This document shows positions 35,171-42,652 of a stretch of 51,556 nt of DNA, piece after piece (the stretch's first letter is position 1; each line of letters opens with the position of its first letter). Source of the DNA: Chitinophagaceae bacterium (lineage in GTDB: Bacteria > Bacteroidota > Bacteroidia > Chitinophagales > Chitinophagaceae); NCBI GenBank assembly GCA_025360525.1, contig JANYCA010000062.1:1-51556 (forward strand), read 5' to 3'. A program made the position numbers and the translations under genes. The notes under the pieces were generated by a model, which made no database searches, was not told the origin of the DNA, and saw only the letters and a program-made list of their open reading frames with translations.

Positions 35171-35316
35171 ATATCACCCTTTCAGGGTTTGGGCAATTAT
35201 TAATTAATTTTTCTATAGTAATATCATCCCTTCGGGATTTTAAAGCCTGAAAGGCTGACATTAATATAGCCTAAAGCAACACAAGCCTATAGGAAACCCT
35301 GAAGGGGTGACATTAT
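35171..35316. repeat. four-unit palindromic repeat cluster
   Basis: Two forward units, ATATCACCCTTTCAGGGTTT (35171-35190) and ATATCATCCCTTCGGGATTT (35221-35240), and two inverted units, AAAGCCTGAAAGGCTGACAT (35242-35261) and AAACCCTGAAGGGGTGACAT (35294-35313). The outer units match as inverted repeats at 16 of 18 positions, and each unit is itself a short palindrome. The wider gene-free stretch 35041-35560 holds no supported gene. Confidence 0.75.
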
Positions 35317-35560
35317 TTTACCTTATGTTTTTCACTGTTCTACAAAAGACTAAAATCTTCCGAATATTTATAGTGTCCCCACCAACCTGCGACAATTATA
35401 ATTGTACCCATGAAAAAGGTTGCTTACTATCAACGTTGTTTGGCCGGATCAAAATGGCGGGCATTTGTAACACCCATAAAACACATTCAAAGGTTGATGG
35501 CGATTCTGAAAAAAATATAACCCTGGTTTCGCCTATTCCTTTCGCCAATCTATTGCTGAT

Positions 35561-35576
35561 TGTAACAAAAGTTACA
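35561..35576 (+). promoter_or_regulatory. perfect dyad TGTAAC-N4-GTTACA upstream of DUF2892 gene
   Basis: TGTAACAAAAGTTACA is the most symmetrical member of the sulfur-island dyad family. It ends 47 nt before the ATG at 35624, with CTTGTTTG 24 nt further downstream (TTTG 28 nt after the dyad). Confidence 0.6.
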
Positions 35577-35623
35577 GGCAATTTATTTTTAATAAGGTAC
35601 CTTGTTTGTCTAATATAAATTAT

Positions 35624-35830
35624 ATGAAAAAAAATATGGGTAACACAGATCGCATGATACGATTACTACTTGCAGTAGTTGTTGCAATTTTATTTTACAC
35701 CAATGTCATCAGTGGTACATTGGGTATTGTATTGTTGGTAATTGCTGGAGTTTTTGTTGTAACAAGCCTGGTAAGTTTTTGCCCGCTCTATACTTTGATA
35801 GGTGTGAATACTTGTCCTGCAAATAAGTAA
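35624..35830 (+). CDS. DUF2892 (YgaP-like) small membrane protein
   Basis: 68 residues from ATG 35624. The open frame begins with a TTG at 35606, but ATG-AAA-AAA is the better start. NMGNTDRMIRLLLAVVVA is the typical amphipathic lead into helix 1, and a second helix and the FCPLYTLIGVNTC tail complete the DUF2892 pattern. In other bacteria this domain is the membrane part of rhodanese YgaP or stands next to rhodanese genes. The two cysteines of the tail lie at the membrane surface and could handle sulfane sulfur. The upstream dyad links it to the other sulfur genes. Confidence 0.82.
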   Translation: MKKNMGNTDRMIRLLLAVVVAILFYTNVISGTLGIVLLVIAGVFVVTSLVSFCPLYTLIGVNTCPANK

Positions 35831-36378
35831 ATATCAGCTTATGCATCATCGATTGGCAGGTTTTAATTATGTCAGGTTTGAAGGGGTGATTATTAAAAAA
35901 GTCTGTTTTCTCTTTTTTATTGATGAATATATTTTCGGCTCGATGGTGCTGACGTAATTTTTTTGTGTTGATCTCGAAACCGGAGGCGATACTGCTATTG
36001 TTTTAATATCTCCTTTAATATTTTAAATGTTTTTGTTTATTAAATTTCTTATTCTCGTTATATAGTTAATAAGTTAGTTCGTAAAGTCAATATGCTGAAT
36101 AGGAGGTCTCTGTTTTCTTTTTTTTCTTGATAAAAAAAAGAAACAAAAAAAAACAAGCCCGCCCGGCTGACGCCAGTCGGACGGGGCTGCATAAAAAAGT
36201 CTAAAAATTTATTTGTTTTTTCCATAGCAATCCGCCCGGATGCACACCGTTCGGACGGGCCTTTTTTATGAGGCCGTTCGTAAACATGCGAACTAAATAA
36301 TTAATCCTGTTTCGTAATATTGTAACACTGGTATCTGATTGATAAATTGCCACGTAAATCATAAACCACGATTTCATT
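35831..36378. repeat. gene-free stretch holding palindromic element copy B (36110-36275)
   Basis: No supported gene in 35831-36378. From 36110 the order of copy A is repeated: a T/A-rich hairpin around CTTGAT, CAAGCCC, a wobble-rich hairpin (CCCGCCCGGCTG with CAGTCGGACGGG), CATAAAAAAGTCTAAAAATTT, a second hairpin of the same type (CCGCCCGGA with TTCGGACGGG), and CTTTTTTATGAGGCCG at 36261-36276. The stem bases differ from copy A but remain paired, so structure rather than sequence is kept. Confidence 0.7.
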
Positions 36379-37434
36379 ATGTTAATGGAAGATGAAGAGG
36401 GAAAAAAATCAGCGGCACTACTTGCAGTAATTAATAAGCTTGTGCTTGTTATTTTATTGTTGGTAACCGGGCTGATAGCAATTCCTTTTTTTATTTATTT
36501 AGATAAACAGCCTGATTCATCCAACAAAAAAACGGCGGATACAACTATACCTAATGTTGAAACCAGCAAGGATGCTGTTGTTTATTGGACTGCACCAGAT
36601 ACAAGCAAAATTACTGATGTAAAACAAAAAGAGCAGGTAATGTATGGCAGAGAATTGATTGCCCATACGTCGAAATATTTTGGCCCCAATGGATCTGTTT
36701 TAAAAATAAGCAATGGCTTGAATTGTCAGAACTGTCATTTACAGGCAGGCACTGCAGTTTTTGGCAATAACTATGGTTCGGTAGCGTCTCTTTATCCAAA
36801 ATTCAGGGCAAGAAGTGGCGCAGTAGAAAATGTTTATAAAAGGGTAAATGATTGTTTTATAAGAAGCTTAAACGGCAAAGCAATTGACACTGCCAGTGCG
36901 CCAATGCAGGCCATAGTGGCCTACATTAATTTTTTGGGAACCAATGTGGAAAAGGGCAAAAAGGCGACTGGCTCAGGGTTTAAAGACCTTGCATATTTAA
37001 TTCGTGCCGCCGATACGGCAAAAGGGTCGGTTGTTTTTAAAGCTAAATGTCAAAGCTGTCACCAGGTAAATGGTGAGGGTGTTTTAAATACGGATAAAAC
37101 CGAATTTACCTATCCGCCACTATGGGGTAAAAGCAGTTATAATGATGGGGCAGGTTTATACCGCATAGTGTCTTTTGCAAAATATATAAAATACAATATG
37201 CCACAGGGAGCCACCTATTTGAATCCGCAATTAACAGATGAAGAGGCATGGGATTTGGCAGCTTTTGTAAATTCACAGCCAAGGCCGCATATTAACACAC
37301 CCGGGGACTGGCCGGATAAATCTAAAAAACCGATTGACCATCCTTTTGGGCCTTATGCTGATAATTTTACGGAGCAGCAACATAAATTCGGACCTTATCC
37401 GCCAATTGAGGCAGCACAAAAAAAAGGAAAGTAG
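36379..37434 (+). CDS. tsdA: TsdA-like dihaem cytochrome c, probable thiosulfate dehydrogenase
   Basis: 351 residues. An N-terminal membrane anchor (about 20-40) is followed by two cytochrome c domains with haem sites CQNCH (Cys116, Cys119, His120) and CQSCH (Cys224, Cys227, His228). The stretch LNCQNCHLQAGT, FRARSGAVE and VNDCFIRSLNGK is the TsdA pattern. Cys159 in VNDC corresponds to the unusual cysteine axial ligand of the active-site haem. TsdA couples two thiosulfates to tetrathionate in the periplasm, or runs in reverse. The two methionines before the helix (MLMEDEEG) leave the exact start open by two residues. It is first in a likely operon with the SoxB-like and DsrE genes (68- and 20-nt gaps). 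Confidence 0.85.
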   Translation: MLMEDEEGKKSAALLAVINKLVLVILLLVTGLIAIPFFIYLDKQPDSSNKKTADTTIPNVETSKDAVVYWTAPDTSKITDVKQKEQVMYGRELIAHTSKYFGPNGSVLKISNGLNCQNCHLQAGTAVFGNNYGSVASLYPKFRARSGAVENVYKRVNDCFIRSLNGKAIDTASAPMQAIVAYINFLGTNVEKGKKATGSGFKDLAYLIRAADTAKGSVVFKAKCQSCHQVNGEGVLNTDKTEFTYPPLWGKSSYNDGAGLYRIVSFAKYIKYNMPQGATYLNPQLTDEEAWDLAAFVNSQPRPHINTPGDWPDKSKKPIDHPFGPYADNFTEQQHKFGPYPPIEAAQKKGK

Positions 37435-37502
37435 CAGGAAAAGAAGCCACAAACAATGCGATGGTGAGAACTAATTTATTAATGCAATGAAATTTTTACA
37501 TT

Positions 37503-39194
37503 ATGAAGAATAACAGACGAAACTTTATAACACAATTAAGTACGATGGGGGCAGGTGCAGCGCTAATCAGTGCTACTCCATTGGTGGCTGCAGCGGGCAC
37601 AATTTCAGCAGGTAATGATGAAGGCGTTCCGGATGATAAACCATTTCTCATTTCCATTTTACAAACTACAGATGTGCATTGCCAGGTGCATCCGCATGAT
37701 GAATTATTCTGGGAAAACAATAAAACTGTTTTTCGTAAAACCGGCGGCTATGCTCATTTGGCTACTTATTTTAGCAATCAAAGAAAAAAGATTTCCGATA
37801 CTTTTATTATCGATACCGGCGATATGTTCCAGGGCAGCGAACTATCTGTTAAAACTACGGGCAAAGCAATGGTTCCTATCCTGAACCAATTAGGATACGA
37901 TCTATATCTGCCGGGCAACTGGGAAGTAATTTATTATAAGAAGGCGATGCAAACCTTGCTCGGATCTTTAAATGCACCAAAGGTTTGTGCCAATATGTAT
38001 CATGACCTGGGTGAAGGTAAAAAAGGAGAACTTATTTTTCAACCGTATCATACCTGGACGGTAAAAGGTGTAAAAATCGGATTCATCGGTTATACCGATC
38101 CGTTGGTGCCCATTCGCCAGTCGCCCAATTATAGCAAAGGAATTATTTACACCAGGCCGGAGGAAAACCTGTCTCATTACGTAGATGTATTGCGCAACCA
38201 GGAGCAATGCGCTTATATATTGATGGTTGCACATTTGGGATTATCGCAACAAATCTATTTGGCTAATTTGCCGGAATGCAAAGGAATAGATTACATACTG
38301 GGCGGTGATACACACGAACGGGTGAGAAAACCAATTGTTTGCAAATATTCCAAAGTGGTAGAGCCAGGCGCATTTGGTTCTTTTGTTGGTAAACTAAACC
38401 TTACCATTCAAAATGGCAAAGTAATAAAAGACGAATACGAGTTAGTAGAAATTACTGCCTCGAAGTATAAAGCCGATACTGCTTTAACTGCATTAATTAA
38501 TAATAATGAAATGCCGTTTAATAAATCTATCAATAAAATTATTGGATACAGTACCATTCCGCTGTATCGTTATTTTGTAGTTGAAAATCCTATAGATACC
38601 CTGATATTAAATGCCATTTACTGGAAAATAGAAAATGTGGATGTGGTGCTGTCTAATGGTTTTCGTTTTTGCCCGCCACGGACTACGCCGGACCATACGG
38701 GCAATATCCCCATTACAGAAGGTTTTGTTTTTGATATGCTGCCAGTGGATAGTACGATAAGAACCGGAACAGTTACCGGTGCTCAATTAAAGAGTTGGCT
38801 GGAGAAAGAATTGAACAATGTGTTTGCTGCTAATGCGGCAGAACGCTTTGGTGGCTGGCTGGTAAAATTCAAGGGAATGGAAGTAAGTTTTAATGCGTTT
38901 GGTGAAAAAGGAAAGAGAATACAAGCTGCATCTATTGGCGGAAGTCCACTGGCCGAAAATAAAAAATACAATATCTGTGCCTGCGAAAGGGATGGTGACC
39001 CTACTGATATGTTGTGCCGGATGATGGGTGTGTCCAATGCAAAAAATACAGCACTGACATTGCATTCAGTGCTCTTTGAATACCTTGTCGTAAATTCACC
39101 TGTAACGCCTGTACCGCCGATGGCAGCAAAAATATTAGATGCACCACAAACCTTACTAACCCAGGTAACCGGTGTAGATTACCAGTTTAGTTAA
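37503..39194 (+). CDS. SoxB-like metallophosphatase/5'-nucleotidase family protein
   Basis: 563 residues. The N-terminus has a twin-arginine signal (NNRRNFITQL plus a hydrophobic Ala-rich segment), so folded export by Tat is likely. The metallophosphoesterase domain shows TTDVHCQVH, IDTGDMFQGSELS, PGNWEVIYY, VAHLG and LGGDTHER. The GNWE form, in place of the GNHE of 5'-nucleotidases, is what SoxB-type proteins have (GHWEFTYG). The C-terminal 5'-nucleotidase domain runs about 345-540 with PITEGFVFDMLP. SoxB removes sulfate from the SoxY-bound cysteine-S-thiosulfonate, but no SoxY/Z/A/X is in the window, so the true substrate is open. It sits between the TsdA-like and DsrE genes. Confidence 0.78.
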   Translation: MKNNRRNFITQLSTMGAGAALISATPLVAAAGTISAGNDEGVPDDKPFLISILQTTDVHCQVHPHDELFWENNKTVFRKTGGYAHLATYFSNQRKKISDTFIIDTGDMFQGSELSVKTTGKAMVPILNQLGYDLYLPGNWEVIYYKKAMQTLLGSLNAPKVCANMYHDLGEGKKGELIFQPYHTWTVKGVKIGFIGYTDPLVPIRQSPNYSKGIIYTRPEENLSHYVDVLRNQEQCAYILMVAHLGLSQQIYLANLPECKGIDYILGGDTHERVRKPIVCKYSKVVEPGAFGSFVGKLNLTIQNGKVIKDEYELVEITASKYKADTALTALINNNEMPFNKSINKIIGYSTIPLYRYFVVENPIDTLILNAIYWKIENVDVVLSNGFRFCPPRTTPDHTGNIPITEGFVFDMLPVDSTIRTGTVTGAQLKSWLEKELNNVFAANAAERFGGWLVKFKGMEVSFNAFGEKGKRIQAASIGGSPLAENKKYNICACERDGDPTDMLCRMMGVSNAKNTALTLHSVLFEYLVVNSPVTPVPPMAAKILDAPQTLLTQVTGVDYQFS

Positions 39195-39214
39195 CAAACT
39201 TTTAAAATGAAAAA

Positions 39215-39679
39215 ATGAAAAAATTAATTCTTACTACTGCGATGGCTTTTATAATGTGTGGTGCATTTACCCAAACATTGTCAACAACAAAATCTAACGT
39301 GCCCGGTGTAACAACCGAAGTTAAAAATGGAAAACACTTTGTAGTAATACAACTTACCAGTAACGATACATTGGTATGGAAAGGATTGATGAATAACCTG
39401 AAGAATCTTAAAGCAGGCTGGGGCGATAATGTGCAGATAGAAGTGGTGGCACATGGTGCTGGCATTGAAATGCTGATGACGTCAAAAACTACGCAGCAAC
39501 AAAAAATTACCGGGTTTAAAAGTATGGGAATTGTATTTGTAGGTTGTGAGAATACAATGAGAGAAAGAAAAATTGCTAAAGATGCCATTATTGCGGAAGC
39601 TGGTTTTGTGCCAATGGGCGTAGGTGAAATAATTATGAAGCAGGAACAGGGTTGGAGTTATTTAAAAGCGGGGTTTTAA
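39215..39679 (+). CDS. exported DsrE-family protein
   Basis: 154 residues with a signal peptide (MKKLILTTAMAFIMCGAFTQ), then one DsrE/DsrF-like Rossmann-type domain: HFVVIQLTSNDTLVWKGLMNNLKNL opening, VEVVAHGAGIEML-like strand (VVAHGAGIEML), and VGCENTM with the conserved cysteine. DsrE-like proteins bind or relay persulfide sulfur on this cysteine. The periplasmic location here is unusual for cytoplasmic sulfur relays but fits partnership with the exported TsdA-like and SoxB-like proteins. Gap to the SoxB-like stop is 20 nt. Confidence 0.85.
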   Translation: MKKLILTTAMAFIMCGAFTQTLSTTKSNVPGVTTEVKNGKHFVVIQLTSNDTLVWKGLMNNLKNLKAGWGDNVQIEVVAHGAGIEMLMTSKTTQQQKITGFKSMGIVFVGCENTMRERKIAKDAIIAEAGFVPMGVGEIIMKQEQGWSYLKAGF

Positions 39680-39723
39680 GTTTCATATTAATGGTTAAAA
39701 ATATCATACTTACAATATAGAAG

Positions 39724-39739
39724 TGCAACCTTTGTTACC
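39724..39739 (+). promoter_or_regulatory. dyad TGCAAC-N4-GTTACC upstream of tauE-like gene
   Basis: TGCAACCTTTGTTACC, 25 nt before the TTTGC of a -7-like CAGCTTTG (39761-39768), and 52 nt before the ATG at 39792. Arms are identical to the site upstream of the persulfide dioxygenase. Confidence 0.65.
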
Positions 39740-39791
39740 AATAAAGTGATAAGTTTATAACAGCTTTGCGCAGCTTAAAATTATTTTTATC

Positions 39792-40607
39792 ATGGGAATA
39801 GCAGGTTATTTGCTGGCTGCAGTTGTTGGTATCTCATTGGGGTTAATTGGTGGTGGAGGTTCAATTTTAACCGTGCCCATCCTTGTATATGTAATGGGCA
39901 TTAACCCTGTATTAGCTACATCCTACTCCCTGTTTATTGTCGGTTCCACCTCTTTGGTTGGGGCTTATAATAATTATCGCAATGGTTGGGTAAACATTAA
40001 AATTGCACTTCTTTTTGGTTTATCTTCCATTACCACCGTATTTATTACACGAAAAATATTGATGCCTTTAATTCCTCCCGTGCTTTTTTCAAATGGGCAT
40101 TTTACTATTACGCAGGAATTAGCCACCATGGTTTTGTTTGCTGTTTTAATGCTACTGGCTTCTATCGCCATGATAAGAAACACGGCTGAAGAAATAAGTT
40201 TAGTTGAAGGGGCTTCGGACGCACCAACAAAACTTTTCACCTTATTGATATACGGAATTGCTGTTGGTTTGGTTACAGGCTTTTTGGGAGCTGGTGGTGG
40301 ATTTTTGCTAATACCTGCCTTAGTATTGCTGGTAAAAATACCCATGAAAAAGGCCATTGGAACTTCGCTTTTGATTATTGCCCTCAATTCTTTAATTGGG
40401 TTTACCGGCGATATCGGGCATTTTGCAATTGATTGGAAATTTTTAATCATCATTACTTTAATAGCAATTGCCGGGGTTTTTATGGGTGGCTTTTTATCAA
40501 AAAAAATGGACGGTGAAAAATTGAAAAAAGCATTTGGTTGGTTTGTTTTGGTGATGGGTATTTACATTCTTGTGAAAGAACTTTTTTCCCTTAATTCAAC
40601 TCAATAA
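39792..40607 (+). CDS. TauE/SafE family sulfite/organosulfonate exporter
   Basis: 271 residues with about eight membrane helices in two similar halves. The first has the GLIGGGGSILTVPILVY pattern, the second FLGAGGGFLLIPALVLL, both hallmark loops of the TauE/SafE (DUF81) family. Members export sulfite, sulfoacetate or related anions. In other bacteria a member is encoded with persulfide dioxygenase genes (bigR/sqr-type operons). Here sulfite formed by the CstB-like enzyme is a sensible substrate, but that is inference. The upstream dyad and -7 box point to its own promoter. A hairpin at 40614-40641 follows. Confidence 0.88.
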   Translation: MGIAGYLLAAVVGISLGLIGGGGSILTVPILVYVMGINPVLATSYSLFIVGSTSLVGAYNNYRNGWVNIKIALLFGLSSITTVFITRKILMPLIPPVLFSNGHFTITQELATMVLFAVLMLLASIAMIRNTAEEISLVEGASDAPTKLFTLLIYGIAVGLVTGFLGAGGGFLLIPALVLLVKIPMKKAIGTSLLIIALNSLIGFTGDIGHFAIDWKFLIIITLIAIAGVFMGGFLSKKMDGEKLKKAFGWFVLVMGIYILVKELFSLNSTQ

Positions 40608-40613
40608 TACAAT

Positions 40614-40641
40614 GGTGGTACTTTTTAAAAGTATAACCACC
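40614..40641 (+). terminator. terminator-like hairpin between convergent genes
   Basis: GGTGGTACTTTT (40614-40625) can pair with AAAAGT-ATA-ACCACC (40627-40641) with a small bulge. It lies between the tauE-like gene and the convergent rhodanese operon. The following T-run is weak. Confidence 0.4.
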
Positions 40642-40734
40642 CGGCTATTGTATCGTAAAAAAAGCCGCCATTTATTTGGCAGCCTTGCTGGAAATTTTCT
40701 AGCTGGTTGGTCGTATTACAACCAACAGGTATGT

Positions 40735-40986
40735 TTATTTTATTTCTTCAAATTCAATATCCCTAACCTTAATTTCTTCCGTATTTTTTGTTGGCGTAAC
40801 CGCACAACTTTTTGTACCACAACAACCCGTATTTGTTATTGCCTGGTATAGAAAAAAGACTCCAATTAAACCAGGCACGAGATCATGATTTTGAATTGCC
40901 TGAATTGCAATGAAACCTCCTAAAACCAACCGCAGCCAACGCATAAAATGCCAGTTGGTAAATATCATTTGTTTAATTGTTTCCAT
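40735..40986 (-). CDS. small membrane protein with Cys-rich tail, unknown
   Basis: 83 residues. An amphipathic start, two predicted helices ([20 protein letters not shown] and VPGLIGVFFLYQAI) and the short tail TGCCGTKSC, followed by a charged end. It resembles the two-helix DUF2892/YgaP membrane modules in shape. It is the last gene after the rhodanese gene on the same strand, with 2 nt between the rhodanese stop and its ATG, so translation is probably coupled. The three cysteines may take part in sulfur transfer with the rhodanese, which is inference. Confidence 0.75.
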   Translation of the reverse strand: METIKQMIFTNWHFMRWLRLVLGGFIAIQAIQNHDLVPGLIGVFFLYQAITNTGCCGTKSCAVTPTKNTEEIKVRDIEFEEIK

Positions 40987-40988
40987 CG

Positions 40989-41303
40989 TTAGCTGATTTT
41001 ATTTTGCAGGTTCATCCATCCGCCGCCCTTGTAAACGGCTGTGTATCCCTTCGATTTCAATATGCTTTTTGCAGATGCACTCCTCATGCCCGATGCACAG
41101 CAGGTGATGATGGTTTTATCTTTTTTAAGTATTGCCTGGTGGCTGTTCAAGGTGTCCAGCGGAATATTGATAGAACCTATTATATGCCCGCCCTGGTATT
41201 CGCCTTTGGAGCGCACATCAACAATGGTGGTGCCGTTTTTCAGTAGTTCTTTGTAATTTGTTTTGGGCCTTATACCCAGTAAATTTTTAACCAGTTGTAT
41301 CAT
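40989..41303 (-). CDS. single-domain rhodanese-like sulfurtransferase
   Basis: 104 residues forming one rhodanese domain: TTIVDVRSKGEYQGGHIIGSINIPL is the conserved first part (quoted: IVDVRSKGEYQGGHI), and the active loop is ITCCASGMRSA, a CxxGxRS match with a preceding extra cysteine. No signal peptide is clear, so cytoplasmic. It would transfer sulfane sulfur through a cysteine persulfide. It lies between the OsmC gene (139 nt upstream) and the small membrane protein (2 nt downstream) on the complementary strand. Confidence 0.9.
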   Translation of the reverse strand: MIQLVKNLLGIRPKTNYKELLKNGTTIVDVRSKGEYQGGHIIGSINIPLDTLNSHQAILKKDKTIITCCASGMRSASAKSILKSKGYTAVYKGGGWMNLQNKIS

Positions 41304-41442
41304 TGTGGTTGTTTTTTTGTTAGGCGGTTTGATAATTCTAATTTATCGTCATCCAGCTTCGGCCGTTAGTCATTTAATGCCGAACCTTAATAAGAAGTTG
41401 GTTGTCTGTGCTTATCTCCGGGGCTGATGCTTTGTAAGAAAC

Positions 41443-41904
41443 TTAATGTAATTCAGCAACCGCTGCTTGCCTGTTGTTGAAAATGTTGACGGCATTATAA
41501 TTTACCTCCCACGTTACAGGCAGCGCTTTTTTTAGCATGCTGCTTACACCGCAATATTTTTCCTGCGAATCGTTAACGGCATCTAATGCCGCTTGTTTGT
41601 TTTCCTCCAAACCTTTAAAATCGTACTGCACATGAATGGCAATATACTGCATGGGTACCCCTTTGCTTAGCTCGCCTGATACTTTTATGCTGAAATCATC
41701 AGGTACTTTATTTGCTTTTCTTAAGATGGCGGCTATATCCATACCAGTGCAACCTGCAAGGGCTGTAAGGATGAATGGTTTGGGGATGGGGCCATTGTCC
41801 TCACCACCTGCTTTTTCTGTTGCATCCATTACAACTGTATGTCCGTTTACCAATGCATTAAATTGCATTTTGCCCATCCATTGTGCTTCTATTTCGTGTG
41901 TCAT
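41443..41904 (-). CDS. OsmC family protein
   Basis: 153 residues. Family features are GGEDNGPIPKPFILTALAGCTGMDIAAILRK (quoted: PKPFILTALAGCTGMD) with the first reactive cysteine, and NDSQEKYCGVSSMLKK with the second. OsmC/Ohr proteins are thiol-dependent peroxidases, and some clean up persulfides, with their two cysteines in the dimer interface. It is the first gene on the left of the divergent region 41905-42409, whose left-facing dyad would serve it with a leader of about 200 nt. Confidence 0.9.
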   Translation of the reverse strand: MTHEIEAQWMGKMQFNALVNGHTVVMDATEKAGGEDNGPIPKPFILTALAGCTGMDIAAILRKANKVPDDFSIKVSGELSKGVPMQYIAIHVQYDFKGLEENKQAALDAVNDSQEKYCGVSSMLKKALPVTWEVNYNAVNIFNNRQAAVAELH

Positions 41905-42140
41905 TTGTAATATTTTAGTTGAAGAATATTTTAAAAATCATCTATTACATTTTTTTGCTTTTCTCTTACCTAAATTTAACGCCTTTCAGTTCATCATTGT
42001 CTTCGGCTCGGCTGTAACCGTTTAGGTGGCTGCGTCAATATTGTCAATGACTGTGTTTTAAATAATACATCATAGTAATTTTGTTGTTGCATTTGCCTGT
42101 GAATTAAAAAGCAAAATTGTGCCAATAAAATGTTTTATAT

Positions 42141-42156
42141 GGTCACATATGTTACA
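42141..42156 (-). promoter_or_regulatory. leftward dyad (TGTAAC-N4-GTGACC) for OsmC-rhodanese genes
   Basis: Read on the complementary strand the dyad is TGTAACATATGTGACC, followed after 25 nt by CAATTTTGC, a one-mismatch -7 box. The spacing equals that of the rightward site and of the tauE site. Confidence 0.55.
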
Positions 42157-42277
42157 TTTAGATAAATAGTTAAGGGATGGCCTAAGTAACTGGTAATTTG
42201 TGTTGATTTATTTGCCGGTATATTCAATCAATGGCTTATAACCTGTTATTGTATTTTTAACAGACTGGCTTGTTATT

Positions 42278-42293
42278 TGTGATATTTGTTACA
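42278..42293 (+). promoter_or_regulatory. rightward dyad (TGTGAT-N4-GTTACA) for DUF6132/thioredoxin genes
   Basis: TGTGATATTTGTTACA, embedded in a wider palindrome TTTGTG-N10-CACAAA (42276-42297). TTTGC of the -7-like TTACTTTG begins 25 nt after the dyad. Confidence 0.6.
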
Positions 42294-42409
42294 CAAATGA
42301 CCTTTTGTAATTATTTACTTTGCAGTCTTATTTACTTTGCTAAAAAACACATGGCTTCGCTTGCAAAGGCTTGCAATTAAGAGCTCAGGAATTTTAAAAG
42401 ACAGTAGTT

Positions 42410-42652
42410 ATGAAAAATTGGTTTATTAAAAATAGGTTGTATTTGGTTGGTGCGTTGCTTGGCGCAATAGTGGGATTTCTGTACTGGAATTTCGTTGGCT
42501 GTACCAGTGGTACTTGTATGATTACTTCCAAACCGCTCAACAGTACCTTATATGGTGCCACAATGGGGGCTTTATTGTTGGGCATGTTTAAAGCTGATAA
42601 AAGCCAACCAACTGTTCCATCCAAAAATGAAAATCAACAAAATGACATTTAA
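42410..42652 (+). CDS. DUF6132 family small membrane protein
   Basis: 80 residues. Two hydrophobic segments (LYLVGALLGAIVGFLYWNFVG and TLYGATMGALLLGMF) flank the GCTSGTCMITSKP motif with two cysteines, the mark of this family. The function of DUF6132 is not known to me. The cysteines in a Gly/Ser loop next to a membrane helix, and the following thioredoxin gene that overlaps its end by 11 nt, suggest a redox or sulfur-transfer pair. First gene to the right of the divergent regulatory region. Confidence 0.82.
   Translation: MKNWFIKNRLYLVGALLGAIVGFLYWNFVGCTSGTCMITSKPLNSTLYGATMGALLLGMFKADKSQPTVPSKNENQQNDI

Larger units (their letters stand above)
41905..42409. other. divergent regulatory region of the sulfur island
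   Basis: No gene. It holds two outward-facing units of the same design: dyad, 25 nt, TTTGC. Leftward: complementary strand of 42141-42156 (TGTAACATATGTGACC), then TTTGC on the complement of 42111-42115, towards OsmC. Rightward: 42278-42293 (TGTGATATTTGTTACA), then TTTGC at 42319-42323, towards the DUF6132/thioredoxin genes. An exact 13-bp direct repeat TTATTTACTTTGC is at 42311-42323 and 42328-42340. Confidence 0.7.

Noticed and set aside
35307..35618. 103-residue ORF in the repeat-rich stretch
   Set aside because: Overlaps the palindromic repeat and the dyad, has no recognisable domain, and shows no promoter of its own.
36321..36336. TGTAACACTGGTATCT upstream of the TsdA-like gene as a further dyad
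   Set aside because: Only the left arm fits. The right arm matches 3 of 6, and no TTTGC lies at the usual distance.
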